This document shows positions 1 through 11,500 of a stretch of DNA of 64,000 nt, in pieces. The notes beneath the pieces were generated by a model that was given only the letters and a program-made list of their open reading frames with translations, ran no database searches and was not told where the DNA came from. The position numbers and the translations under genes were made by a program. The DNA lies in NCBI GenBank assembly GCA_017311315.1, contig CM029632.1, positions 17,018,031 through 17,082,030 on the forward strand, read 5' to 3'. How positions within the stretch are numbered: the stretch's first letter is position 1; every line of letters begins with the position of its first letter. This DNA comes from Dendrocalamus latiflorus (taxonomy: Eukaryota; Streptophyta; Magnoliopsida; Poales; Poaceae).

Positions 1-177
1 AGGCGTCAGGGTTAGCAGCATGTCCTAGTGCAATGGGAGGGCACTACTGTTGCCGATGCATCTTGGGTTCCGCTGGTATGGTTTCAAGAGAATTATCCTG
101 GCTTTCAGCTCGAGGACGAGCTGCTTCGCGAGGAAAGGAGAGATGTTATAGTCTACCACCGCCGGCCCAAGACTTAG
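1..177 (+). pseudogene. Ty3/gypsy polyprotein C-terminal fragment (chromo-integrase tail)
   Basis: Frame 1 reads VLVQWEG, then DASWVPL, then FQLEDELL before a stop at 175-177. This is the usual end of a chromovirus-type Ty3/gypsy polyprotein, where the chromodomain is followed by a short acidic tail. An in-frame TAG at 13-15 interrupts it, so the copy is dead, and the rest of the element lies left of the window. No LTR could be delimited downstream. The identification rests on the motif pattern known for this family; the stop is read directly. Confidence 0.75.
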
Positions 178-370
178 TCATGTTTCCGTTAGTGTCTTAA
201 TGCAGTTTCTTTCCTAGTCTAATACAAGTCATATGCTTTTCTGGATAGGACTCTAAGTATGAGTCGGACCTGGATTTGTAATAGTTTATATAGCATTGTT
301 ATCTGAGGGTTTTGGGACATGAGAAGTAATAACAAAAGAGTTCAATTGTTTTGCCTCTTCCTCTGTTGGC

Positions 371-698
371 GACTCAAGATCAGGGAAAGCCTGGCCGCCG
401 TCGAGGCCAAGCTCATCTCCCAGCCTCCCACCGTTACGCCTTGAAGTCCCAGGGCCCTGACAGTAAACTTAAAAGGACATCTTGGACGTGAACAAGATCA
501 ACATGTTGCTGAGTGTTCAGCACACGATGAACTTCCAGAATATCCGGGAGAAGAACATCAGGAGATCTGAGCTCGTCATTGAGCTAAAGAAAATATTTGA
601 GGAGACGTTCATTAGCTACCACCTTCTGCCCCCAAAATGTTGAGCTTAGCTATGTTGGTCCAAATCCATTGCCCATTGCTGTTGCCCAGAGCAGATAG
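371..698 (+). pseudogene. MSL10-like mechanosensitive channel, C-terminal fragment
   Basis: Around 480-625 one frame reads DVNKINMLLS, HTMNFQNIREKN and SELVIELKKIFEE. After a frameshift near 636-640 another frame reads ELSYVGPNPLPIAVAQSR and stops at 696-698. Together these match the conserved C-terminal part of plant MSL10-type mechanosensitive ion channels (MscS family), downstream of the pore helix. The stretch near 380-420 (ESLAAVEAKL) may be the preceding segment, but a stop separates it. Transmembrane parts are absent. It lies about 200 bases after a gypsy pol tail, so it may be a captured fragment or the remnant of a host gene cut by insertions. It cannot encode a working channel. Confidence 0.6.
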
Positions 699-1368
699 AA
701 CGCGGGGAGACTAACAACTAACTGACGATCATACCATGATGGTCAAAGAGTCTGACAACGGATGACTAGTTTTGTAGCCTTTACTGAAGTTCTCTTGAAA
801 ATTTCTGTACATGCTTAGCGTCTTGCGGTTTCAATTGTACCGGATAAAGAATGTCTCAGCATCAGCAGCGTATGAAATGAGAGTTTGTGCTACGGTTGTT
901 TTCGTTCCTGGTTTCCTTTACTCGTCGTCGTTGGGCCATGAAAATGGGAAGTTACAGACTTTGTATAACACGTGTTGCTTCTTAGCATTGGTGGGTTCAT
1001 GAAGATCTATATTTGCCAGATGAAGGGGCTATGGAAAAATGATTGTAAAACTTGAGGCTGATTTTGTTCCCCATGACCGCGCTATGGTAGGTTGCATTGA
1101 ACCTGGGGCACAGGAGTGGCTCGGTGCGAGTCCGCGTTTCCTGTTATCAAGCCTCCGTCTTGATTGTAATTTGATGAATGATATGGAATGAAAGCTCTCG
1201 GCTTCCTATGAACAGAAAGATTTCATATCTTGGGATGTTGAAGCTTCATCTTCAGAAATGACGTCGTTTCTGCAAGGACTCTACTCTCTACTCCACTCGC
1301 TCGCTAGCATTCAATAGTGTATCGCTCAGCGATAGTAGTTATGTACTCCTTAGGAAGTGGATTATGTA
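699..1368. other. No gene recognised
   Basis: Mixed-composition sequence with only short ORFs. It could include the former 3' untranslated region of the MSL-like fragment, but nothing in it proves that. I see no repeat or terminal structure. Confidence 0.4.
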
Positions 1369-1376
1369 CCTATCAA

Positions 1377-2811
1377 CAGGGGCGGAGATGGGCCTCGGGC
1401 CGGTTGGGCAACGGCCCGAGGCCCAGAAATAATAACAGTGCAAAATTTTTGATACTGTAGCTAAAAAAAATATTGTACAATGATTGGGCCCGAGGCTTTT
1501 CGGCCGGCCCGAGTCTATTCTGTCGGCGCGAGCAGCCAGCCCAACAGCGGATGAGCGGCCCATCTCGCATTCGCGCCCCCGTGGCCCAATCACTCCGTCT
1601 CCGGCCTACCCTAACCGCAGGCGCCCTCCCGTCTCCAGCAGCCGCAGCGCCCAATCTCTGCCGCATCTCCCGTCTCGCCTGGTTCCGCGTCGCGAGCCGC
1701 CTGCAGCAGAGCCGCATCTCCGTCGCCTCCGCGCGCGACGCACCGCCCCCAACCCCCCACCGCCTCGGCTTCTCCTCTCCGCCTTGGCCCGCGGCGGCGC
1801 GGCACGGCCCCCGCCTCGGCACCTCCTCTCCGTAGCTCCGCCGATCTCCGCCGAGGAACTGCCCCCCGGCCCCTCGCCTCCTCTCCGCTGAGCCCGCCTC
1901 CTCTCCGCCTCGGCCCGCGGCGGCGCGGCACCCCCCCCCCCCCCCCGCCTCGGTGTCTCCGCGACGCTGGCCCCACTTCTCACCGCCGACCGCCGGTGCT
2001 AGCTCTCCCGGTGAGGCTGAGTTTCTGACTTTCTGTGATTGACTGCCTCTGTGAATCTGTGATTGACTCATTGACTGATTGTTCATAAGTATAAGTTAAT
2101 TGTATCAGTAATCAGTAATAAGTTTCTGTGATTGGTTGAGCTTCTAAGTTCTAAGATGAATCAGAGTATGAGAGTATCTGAGTATGAGTATCTGTGATAG
2201 TGTGACTTTGAGTCATTGAGTGATACTGTGATAGTGTGATTTGATCATTTGAAGTCTATGATACTGATACATATGAAATTATGAATTATGATAGAGTATC
2301 TGTGATAGCTGAGCTTCTGCATCACTGGCTGTCTGTTTGAGACTTTAGTCATTGAGTGATACTGTGATAGTGTTATTAGTGTAATAGTGTAGTATGTTTA
2401 TTAGACTAGCATAAACTACCTCGTGCTAGTGGTATGCTACATTCTTATTTCGTAATTTGCATTAAAAATAACGTTGTGGTCTTGTTTCCTTGATTTACAT
2501 ATGCAATTTTATCTTTGCAGGTTTAGGTTCTCGTACTATTGTTGATGAAGATATGATAGGCTCAAACAAACCAAATCTTTGTTAATTACGCAAAAATTAC
2601 ATCGTGCTAGTGGTATGTTACATTCTTCTTTTTGTTATGTTTTATCTATTTTGGCGGATCGTTCAACATGGAATTCAAATTTTATTTTGATTATGTATTT
2701 GTATTGTACTTTTGTTATATCTCAGTACTGATAGTATTTTATACTAGTTATAGACTTATGTCATCTTTAGTTTTGGGCCCGAGGCTCTGATAAATCCTGG
2801 CTCCGTCACTG
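1377..2811. mobile_element. Non-autonomous hAT element, 1.4 kb
   Basis: The left end begins CAGGGGCGGAGATGGGCC. The right end, read on the minus strand, begins CAGTGACGGAGCCAGG, giving imperfect terminal inverted repeats of the CAGNGGCGGA type common in plant hAT elements. The 8-bp duplication CCTATCAA flanks it exactly at 1369-1376 and 2812-2819, which is the hAT signature. Inside are a very GC-rich left half (about 1550-2000), AT-rich stretches with TGTGATAGTG-type short repeats, and a repeated motif CGTGCTAGTGGTATG near 2425 and 2605. A possible leftover exon follows an intron-like acceptor at 2520. No transposase domain is readable. GCCCGAGGC occurs near both ends. The long ORFs of the GC-rich half run on both strands and look like composition artefacts. 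Confidence 0.85.
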
Positions 2812-2819
2812 CCTATCAA

Positions 2820-3257
2820 CCTATGTGCAAATGAACCCATTGCCCTGGTCGTCCATCCTGTGTTCCGAGATCCGTGCGTGGTTACCTTTTCCTTTACATT
2901 TTGCTTAAATAAAAAAGCCCACCTTAATAATTACCATCAAATAGTTAATAACTTGATCAATAGTACATTTCTATATAGTACTTGGTTAGAACTTCAACAT
3001 CTCGAGAATCAACAAGAGCTAGCAGACTGTGCTAGCTTGTCAACTTGGTGCCATCACTCGCTGTTTTTGGCCTAGGGGCGGCTATGAGCTATATGCACTT
3101 ATGCTCGTTATCTGGCAGACAGAGTACAGGCAGAATTACGATTGATCAAATCAAGCTTCATGCCAGCTATGCCTCTGGTCTAAAAAGGGTGGGGTTTTTT
3201 CATGGTATTGTCGAGATTTGAACAAAAATGACAATGTTGATCACCGAAATATCAAAT
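2820..3257. other. Intergenic, no gene recognised
   Basis: AT-rich sequence between the hAT element and a minisatellite. Only short ORFs without recognisable motifs were seen. Confidence 0.4.
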
Positions 3258-3820
3258 TTAGCTTTGCTCAGTGACAAAATCAAAGGAGCAGCTTTACGCA
3301 GTGATAAAACAAAAGGGGCAGCTTTGCTCAGTAACAAGACAAAAGGGCTAGCTTTGCGCAGTGACAAGATCAAAGGGGCAGCTTTGCGCGGTGACAAGAC
3401 AAAAAGGACAGCTTTGCCAAGTGACAAAACCAAAGGGGCAACTTTGCGTAGCGACAAGACCAAAGGAACAGCTTTGCACAATGAAAAGATAAAAGAGGCA
3501 GCTTTGCGCAGTGATAAGACCAAACGGGTAGCTTTGCTCAGTGACAAGACAAAAGGGGCAACTTTGCACAGTGACAAGACTAAACTGGCAGTTTTGCTCA
3601 GTAACAAAACAAAAAGAGCAGCTTTGCACAATGACAAGACCAAAGGGGCAGCTTTGTCCAGTGACAAGACCAAAGGGGGCTGCTTTGCTCAACGACAAGA
3701 CCAAAGAATGCAGTTTTGCTCAGTGAAAAGACAAAAGGGCAGCTTTGCGCAGTGACAACACCAAATTGGGCACCTCTGCGTAGTGACAAGACTAAAGGGG
3801 CAGCTCTGCACACTAACTTC
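3258..3820 (+). repeat. 30-bp tandem minisatellite (about 18-19 units)
   Basis: The unit is close to GCAGCTTTGCGCAGTGACAA followed by GACCAAAGGG, repeated head to tail with scattered substitutions and small indels toward the right end. Because 30 is a multiple of three, several frames stay open on both strands; the plus frame gives a decapeptide close to GAALRSDKTK. The array ends about 30 bases before a TATA-like TTATAAAATAAG at 3850. I read it as a non-coding minisatellite upstream of the decayed gene that follows, although a low-complexity coding use cannot be excluded. Confidence 0.85.
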
Positions 3821-3844
3821 AAATAACTCTCATCATGCCAACCC

Positions 3845-4718
3845 CTTGCCTTATAAAATAAGATGGAATAGATCTGCGAGGGAGCAATACACAACCAAAC
3901 ACTACATCGTACCCTTCTTTCACCACGTCGAGAAGGACAAGAGGCAGAAGAAACAATGGGAAAACATGATGAAGCAATGGAAGGAGACCCGTGACCTAGA
4001 AAGGTCTGTTGTCGCCTGCAACGAACAAGCAAAGGCCACAGCGGCCTGGGCTAAGCAAGCAGAGCGTGCTAGGAGGTCACACCCTCCTAATGACACCCCC
4101 GTAGGAGCATGTCCGTACTAAACATTCCAACTGAATGTTCGTCACAACACCACCCCCCAGGGTGAGATGGGTGAGACACTGCCCCTTTGCTGGTGCAGAG
4201 ACCCATGCAAATTCTTCAAGTCTAAGCAGCGCCTCATTCTAGGCATGCGTTATTGGTGTTGTGCGAATTACTCCTCTGACTATTCTGACCATCGTTTCGA
4301 CACGATCAGCTATTGATAGCCGGTAAGGACCACTTACAATATGTTCCCCACTATTTCTAATTAAAAGTACGCAATAACAAACTCTTTCATCTACCCATAG
4401 TCCCGGAGCCGCTATGTGCCTACCGCAAATGGATTGACCTGGAGATCCATCCACATGACCAGTTGACTCTGGACTATGAGGAGTAGAACGACAAAAGGGC
4501 ATGTGAGATCCGCGAGGAGGAGCGCCGCCAAGATGAGCAAACCGAGCGTATATGTCGGGAGACAAAAGCTCATCTCGAGGCGTGCACATGCAGGCAGTGC
4601 GAGGCTCGCGATAGGGAGCACGAGAAAAAGAGAAATGGCAGCAAAGGCGAAAGAGGCTTCCAAGGATTTCAACGTCGAGCTCGTAAGAAAGGGAAAATGG
4701 CCCAGGTCTATGCAGTAG
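3845..4718 (+). pseudogene. Decayed GRF-type zinc-finger protein gene
   Basis: After a TATA-like box at 3850, one frame (3861-4121) encodes a charged region with EKDKRQKKQWENMMKQW, ending at a stop. A second block at about 4175-4303 reads LPLCWCRDPCKFF, then LGMRYWCCANYS, a pattern of spaced cysteines like the GRF-type zinc fingers found in a grass multigene family. An intron-like gap ending near 4399 precedes PEPLCAYRKWIDLE. That block meets a stop at 4484-4486 (DYEE then stop), continues as a basic coiled-coil-like stretch (REEERRQDEQTE), shifts frame and ends GKWPRSMQ at 4718. Members of this family often end in GKxPRCTQ. Stops and at least one frameshift make it a pseudogene. Family assignment is from pattern memory. 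Confidence 0.5.
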
Positions 4719-5506
4719 GTCAGGCCATTCCGCACTACTCCCCTAAATGTCCAATTTATTTCCATGTCAACAAAACACATATGTATCGTACGGCTACTTC
4801 AGTTTGTTGTAACCAAATCCTGTGCGTCGTGTTATTCCCAAGTTTATTATGAAATCTATTTTAATTAGCAACATAAATTGTCGTCGTCTTTTCGCATTCA
4901 ATTCTTCGCGTGCTCCATATCACTTTCCTTCCTACTAACTAGTTGTTCCCATCTTAGTCGTCCACATAAAACTTTTCATGAAATTTCTTGCACTACAACA
5001 ATATACCATGATCGTAAAATGTTTTAGCGAATCGAACATATTTTTTACCATTCACAATGTGCGAAAAAGCACAAACGGATCAACCATTACACCGCACTAT
5101 AACCTCTGTACGTACGAGTCATTCAGGGCTCAATCGTCCCTACAAAACATTTCTGGAAATTAACCGCACTATAACAACGCATGGCTATCGTACCGTTAAG
5201 AACCTACGAAAATATTTCAAAAAAAATAACAATCTAAAAAAATATTTCCTACATGTATCATCTACACTACAAAAGGAGTTTTCAAAATATATTTCATAAT
5301 ATTTTGCACCTCCTCTTCTATATTACAAAATTGTTGTAAACTCCAAACAAATTAAATTACACGTGAATATGCGTAATATTTATAATTACAAAAAATTTGC
5401 ACAACTAAATAAAGTCTTATCCACACAAAAATACAAAATTTATACCTCATTACAAGCACACAAACGCACGCAGCAGCTAATCCAAAAATACACAGTACAG
5501 ATGCAG
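4719..5506. other. AT-rich intergenic sequence, no gene recognised
   Basis: AT-rich sequence with short ORFs only. Its right edge runs into the hairpin cluster at 5507, so it may be part of the same unidentified transposon. Confidence 0.35.
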
Positions 5507-5625
5507 GTCGTGCGGTCAGGGACCGCACGACTCGGGCATGAACAGTGGTCGTGCGGTCTCCGACCGCACGATTAGCTCATGAACAATGGTCGTGCAGTTG
5601 GGGACCGCACGATTACCACATGTCG
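5507..5625. repeat. Cluster of three GTCGTGCGGTC hairpins
   Basis: Three inverted repeats of the form GTCGTGCGGT-loop-ACCGCACGA occur at about 5508-5532, 5548-5572 and 5589-5613, spaced about 40 bases apart by similar linkers (CATGAACAGTGG, CATGAACAATGG). A fourth half-site lies near 5637. The third has one mismatch (GTGCAGTTG). Each could fold into a stem of about 10 base pairs. A TATA-like CTATAAATGG follows at about 5658. Similar motifs occur in grass repeats as far as I recall; the function is unknown. Confidence 0.75.
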
Positions 5626-5884
5626 CTCTCTGCTAAATCGTGCGGTGGGGAGGGGGCTATAAATGGAAATGCTGATGTTTGGGGACTAGATTTGGTATTT
5701 CGGTGATCAACAATGTTATTTTTGCCAAAAATTTGGTATTGTCTTCGCCGTACAAATTTGATTGTTAATTTGTGTTGGTGTATGGTAGCAAAATTGGTCA
5801 AATTATAATATTATAAAAGTAACTTTTACAACTGAGATATTTGTGTGCCCATGCCCTTCTCTTTTGGTCCTGCTATTATTTATA

Positions 5885-6291
5885 CTAGCTGCGTAAGTGC
5901 GGCGCACGCCGCGCTAGCTACCGTGTGAACCGAAGTAAAAGAGACAATCATTCGCAGGGAGTTTCATAAAAAAATCGAGGACATATGTGTAATTTCGGAA
6001 AAATCAAAGGTCTTTTTCGTAAAAAAATTGAGGACCTATAAGGACTTGTACGTAAGTAAATAAGGACCTATATGTAATTTTGGAAAACCGCGGGGCGCTA
6101 TCCAACAAAGAATACACAATTTCAGTGAAGTGGAGGGTGTTTTCCGGAAAAAAAAACCTGCCAGGGACCTTTTTGCGAGAACGGAGGACCTTTACGTAAT
6201 TTCGAAAAACACAGGGGCTTATTCGCAAAAAAGCTGACGTGGCCACGCCCGGGGGTCGGGAATCCCCCCGACTATAATATAGGTATTAAGA
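5885..6291 (-). mobile_element. Non-autonomous Helitron, tandem copy 1
   Basis: Read on the minus strand the element starts with TC (6291-6290; TCTTAATACCTATATTATAG). It ends with a GC hairpin (GCGCGGCG-TG-CGCCGCAC) about 8 bases before a terminal CTAG at 5888-5885, followed by host T. A 5' TC, a 3' hairpin plus CTRR, and insertion between A and T define Helitrons. At 407 bp with no Rep/helicase coding it must depend on another element. Short motifs such as GGACCTTTTCGC and ACGTAATTTCGG recur inside. Confidence 0.7.
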
Positions 6292-6293
6292 TA

Positions 6294-6698
6294 CTAGCTG
6301 CGTAAGCGCGGCGCACGCCGCGCTAGCTACCGTGTGGACCAAAGTAAAAGAGACGATAATTTGCGGGGAGTTTCATAAAAAAAATCGAGGATACATGCGT
6401 AATTTCAGAAAAACTAAATGCCTTTTTCGTAAAAAACTGAGGACCTGTAAGGGTTTGTACGTAAGTAAATAAGGACCTATTCGTAATTTTGGAAACCCGC
6501 GGGGTGCTATCCAACAAAGAATACGTAATTTCGGTGAAATGCAGGGGGTTTTCGCAAAAAAACCCTGATAGGGACCTTTTCGCGAGAACAGAGGACATTT
6601 ACGTAATTTCGGAAAATACAGGGACCTTTTTGCATAAATGATGACGTGGACACGGTGAGAGCGGGGGAATCCCCGGCTATAATATAGGTATTATATGA
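6294..6698 (-). mobile_element. Non-autonomous Helitron, tandem copy 2
   Basis: A second copy of the same family lies in the same orientation, separated from copy 1 by only TA. Its 3' hairpin is perfect (GCGCGGCG-TG-CGCCGCGC), followed by CTAG at 6297-6294. The 5' end is TC at 6698-6697, next to a host A. It is 405 bp and differs from copy 1 by scattered substitutions, so the two are not a very recent duplication. Confidence 0.68.
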
Positions 6699-7930
6699 TG
6701 CCCATGCCCTTCTCTTTTGGTCCAATCGGGCATTATTTTTGCTCTCGATCTCTAATATGTTGTTCCAGGGCCTGAGCCCCTGATCGCCCAAATCCCAGCG
6801 GCTTCCCTGTTTGGTCCTGCTATTGCTTTATATCTCTTATTCCCGGCCCTGCCCAAGTGTCCTGCCCAGGTAGCGATTGATGTAAATGTTGGGTACCTGA
6901 TAGAAACTGGTATTCGGAGAGCTGTACAATTCTTTATATAATTTTTAAAAAATAGTATATAAACTTAGCTTGATAATGTAAAGTAAGAAAAAATATTTCA
7001 TCGAAAGGCGGACTAATGATCTATGATTACTGACTCTAGTCATGTGAAGTAAGAAAATATATTTCAGGGAACTTAGCTCGATAAAAGACTAGATAATATT
7101 AGGCTGTTATGTAAACTGGCTATGTTTCCAATTTTTATAACATGGACTCCAAGGGAAGTTTGTTTTAAAGGCAATGGTTGTAAAAAATTGGTCACACTTT
7201 CTATTATATAACAACAACAACAATAATAACCCATGACAGTGGTTCGTGGAATCGTGGGTGCTAAAAAAATGTAAAAAATGCTATAAGCTCTAAGAAAAGG
7301 AAAAAAAATATGGTCCTCAATATGGTGGAACCTAATTAGGACCTAATTATAGTAGCCCTTATAAGTTATTAATTAGATATATCACTTGGTAATTAAAAAT
7401 AAAGGAAAAGATAATCCTTCTCAACATCTTGCATTCAAAAATGTGTATTATTATGTAATCTCACTTGGCTTTAGAGGATAATAAGCAATAAGTTTGTGAG
7501 TGATTGGAAAACTTATTAGATTAACCTTGGAGCCTTGGATTAGGTGTATTTGGTTGGAGTTTAGTACAAATTTGAACTAAATCCATCCAAATACCCCAAA
7601 TCCAAACAGGCCAATCTCACGTCTCAAGTGGAATAAGGATAGTATGCCTTCTCTTTTTGTTGGTAAAATGTTGAAGTCCTAGGGATCTAGAGTAGGTGTG
7701 TACTGCCTGGGAAAGATTGGTTCCTAGAGATCTAGAGTAGGTGTGTACTGGCTGGGAAATATTGGTTTTCCAAAGGCCCCGGACAAGTTTTTTCATAACA
7801 ATTCAAGAGCAGCTCGTGTGCAACCATGGATTTGTCAACTCTTTCTTTTGTCCTCTATTTAAAGAGGCCTAAAAGTAAGTCATAATAGCACTTTGTAATG
7901 GTTCAGATGTACATTACATAAGTTGTGATC

Positions 7931-7993
<63 letters not shown>

Positions 7994-8594
7994 TGTAGTA
8001 GCTTTTTAACTGTTTAATTAGATCATATGTATATGTATGCTGTATAGCATGCATACCATGTAGTATAACTGTACAAGTAGAGCTTTAATATTGTGATATA
8101 TTTGCTAAAAATTAACTCAGACTCTATAATGTATAAGATGGTATATATAGCTATAGCAACAAAAAGAGTTTGAAAGCTCAACAACACTTCCAAGTTACCA
8201 ATAAGTGTGATGCATGTTATTATTATGCCAAGTACAAGGCATGTCTTCCGGTTGTCTTTTGCATTACAACAAATGGCCATTCATTTGTGAACAGCCACGC
8301 ACGCACCCTTCTTAAAGTAACTAGAAATCTAAACTTTCAGACATCTAAACCTTATTTTTCTTTAGCTATTAGGCTAGCAATCACAGGAAAACACAGAGCA
8401 TGCATTGCATTACCTAACTCAAACGGCCAGAACTGAGAGAAACATTTGATAGAGCTATCAGATCATCTGAAGTATTCAGAATCATATAGAAGACGACAAT
8501 ACAATTTGAACATATATACACAAACACAATTGTATTTCTTAATATGCATGCTTTATATATTACGAACACAAACTTCACTAAACTTGGCCACGCA
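6699..8594. other. Intergenic, small repeats only
   Basis: No gene recognised. Small structures are a 49-bp hairpin at 7546-7594 (GTATTTGGTTGGAGTTTAGT against its near-complement), two adjacent 44-bp direct copies at 7678-7766 (CTAGAGTAGGTGTGTACTG), and the TA microsatellite listed separately. A 24-bp string at 5847-5870 recurs at 6700-6723, on both sides of the Helitron pair. Confidence 0.5.
7935..7991. repeat. (TA)n microsatellite
   Basis: About 28 uninterrupted TA dinucleotides. Confidence 0.95.
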
Positions 8595-8599
8595 ATTAC

Positions 8600-11500
8600 T
8601 GAAACACCCCAGAAAATTTCAAAATTTTTGAGCCTTTTTCCTGAATTTTTGAGTGAATTTCGGCAACTTTCCTTTTTCGGAAAGTTTCCCCGTTTTCCCG
8701 CTTTCCATTCTCGGCAGTGCGCTTTTCTTTCTCGGTGGCGCATTTCTTCTTTTCCCGCCCCACCTTTTTCCCTGGCGCCTCCCCGCATTCCTTCGCCTCC
8801 CTCTCCCCGATGGCGCCCTCCTCCTTTCCGCCATCCTCCCTGCGCCAGCGCCGGTCCTTTTCCCCTCTCCGCTGGCGCCCCGCTGCCTCCTCTCCGTTGG
8901 CGCCGCTCCCCTCCCCGCTTCTCTCTGCTCCTCACCGCCTGCTCCGCTCCCTCTCCCCGCTGGCGCCTTCCTCTGCTCCCCGCCTTCCCCCTCGCGCTCG
9001 CGCTGCGCCCCGCCCGCGCCTGCCTCCGCGCCGCCCCAGATTCTTCCCCGCGCTCGCGTCGCCCGACGTCAGCCGGTCCGAAGCGGGCAGCTCCACCGCG
9101 CCACGTGTCGCCCCGCGTCTGCCCCCGACCCCACCTGGCAGTCCCCGTCTCCTCCTTCCTCCGCGCGCGGACGCGCCCCGCCCTGCTGCCGCTCACCTGC
9201 TCCCCTCTCCCGTCGCCTCACCATTACACCCCTGCAGCGCCCCGTCACCGCCCCCTCCACTCCGAGGCGACACCCCGCCTGCCCCTGTTGACCCCGGCGT
9301 GCGCCCGTTGCCTTCTCCCCTAAGGCTCCCCTCCCTCTGCCCGGGTATAAAAACCGCCCCACGGCTCCCTCCTTCTCCTTTGCTCTCCAAGTGCTACCGC
9401 TACCTCCATTCACTTCCCACCACACCGAGGATCATCCTCGTGCAGCCGATTGGAGTCCCACCGCCCGTAGCTCCGCCGTGATCTTCCCCTGCGCCGGCGA
9501 CCCCGTAAAGCGGATCCCCTCCTCTCCGCCCCCTTTTCCCGATTGCTTTCGTCCAGACCACCCCCACTAATCACTGATCACGTTGATGCTTGCCTCTGGA
9601 CAAAAGATCACTCGAGGAGTCCCCGCACCGAAACTCCCCCTCCGGCCGTCGCACCCTCCCCGTGGCCAGCTCACTCCCGGGACTCCGAGCTTCGACCACC
9701 GCCGCCAATGTGAGCGCCTTGACCCCCTGCCTGTGTAATCCCCACCGTTTGGACCCTCTCGCCGCCGGTGACTCCCTCCGCCACCAAATAGCCGAGACAC
9801 TACCATCTCCCCCCCCCCCCCCCCGCCCTCTCCTTTGATCCCCTCACCTTCCAAAGCCCCAAAATGGATTCCCCGCTCTCCCCTTTTCACCCTGGTGCCC
9901 TTGACCATCGGCGACGTCCCTTCCCGCGCCCGGACCGCCGTCGCCGCTGTACCTCTGCCCTGGGTGCACTGTAGCGGCTGGAGGAGGAAGACGACTCCTC
10001 CCCCGCGACGTGGCCCCCTCTTCGCCGTCCATCGCATCTATGCCATATAACTTCAGCCATCCAATTTCCGTCGTACCGCTTCGCCGCCTCCCTTGCTTCG
10101 CTGCCGTTCGATCTCCTCCCGCCTCATCCGGTCCTTCGATCCACCCCGCATCCCCGCCGTCCGCGTGGGCCGCGTGTCCGCCATCTGATCGGGCGGGCGC
10201 GCCGCGCAGTTGGGCCGCGCCCCCTCAGCCTGCTGCGTTCCCGCGCGCGCGCGTGCGATTGGGCCACGCTGGCCGCCCGGCCGCGTGGGCCGTTCCTCGG
10301 GCCGAGCCGCACTGTAGCGCCGGGCCAGCCCATCACTGTTCCAACCATTTTCCAGTGATTTTCCCAATTTTCAAAATTCCAAAAAATTTAAATAAATCCT
10401 AGAAAATCACAGAAAATTCCAAAAAATCCCAAATTTCACCACTTTGCTCCAAATAATGTCTTGAACCCATTTTTGGCCTCCTTTTCCCCAAATTCATCCC
10501 AGATAAATTCCTAAAATTCCAATTTCAGGATTTATGCATTTTACTCCTTTTTAATAGATTATTTTTCCTCGCTTGATTAGGCTCAAGCCGAACTTATTTT
10601 ATTTTTGTGTTTGCGCTAGTTTCGGAGATCCCGGAAGTTCAAGTGCAGTCCCAGGATCCAGGAGTTTCTACGTTCGAGCTCGCCGAGATCGTCCAGATTA
10701 ACGGCAAGTCACAAGTCCTTGACCATGTTGTATCCCATGTCATCTAATTATGTTAATATACTATTTGCATTAAGCTAATTCTGAAATGTTAGATCAAAGT
10801 AAAATAAAATGTTTAGAATGACATGCTATGTAGTTAAACCTACCACCGACAAATGCCATGTTAAACTTGTAGCCATGCCTTTGTAACCCTAGAAATAATT
10901 ATCTGTTAATCTAGATAATTGTAGGTTATTATTATCATGCAAAGTCTTTACACTAATAAGGTTGTGGCTGCGGGCCAATAGACTTTGGAAAACCCGACTC
11001 TAGGGCAGGGTGGTATGGGACACCGTGCCCTAGGGCGGAGCTTGTTGGCATGCGCAGGATAGGGTAAGGGGGGCTGTGGTGCGCCGCGAGACGGTTTTCG
11101 CCCGCCTCTTACCCTAGGTTGCAGGTCGCGGACCTGGCAGGGGTTGCGGACCCCTGAGGGAAAAATATAAGGACCAGACCCTTACGCTGAGCAAATGACA
11201 TGGTGACCGCTCAACCACAGGAGTTGACTTGTCAACACTGGTTTAGTAGCTGCTCAACTCGATTGAAACTCTACAGGTGTTGAGGAGTAGGTGTTTGAGT
11301 ATCAAGGGTTAGGCAGGTCGTGCTGCGGGTGCCTAACAACGGTAGAGTTCACTCGAAGCGGACGTTTGCTTTCTCTTTTTGTGGGTGTGTGTGTGAGCCA
11401 GACCCGAGTGGATTCTACCGGGTAGAGCCTATATAAAGAGTTGAGCAGTGAAACGACCTGGCTTTCTTAACTCTGTCGCGGGAGTTAAGGGATCGTGTGG

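Noticed and set aside
8544..9481. Several overlapping plus- and minus-strand ORFs of 180-260 codons
   Set aside because: They fall in the GC-rich half of a solo LTR whose boundaries are fixed by a target duplication; all frames are low-complexity Pro/Arg/Ser or Gly/Arg and conflict with each other.
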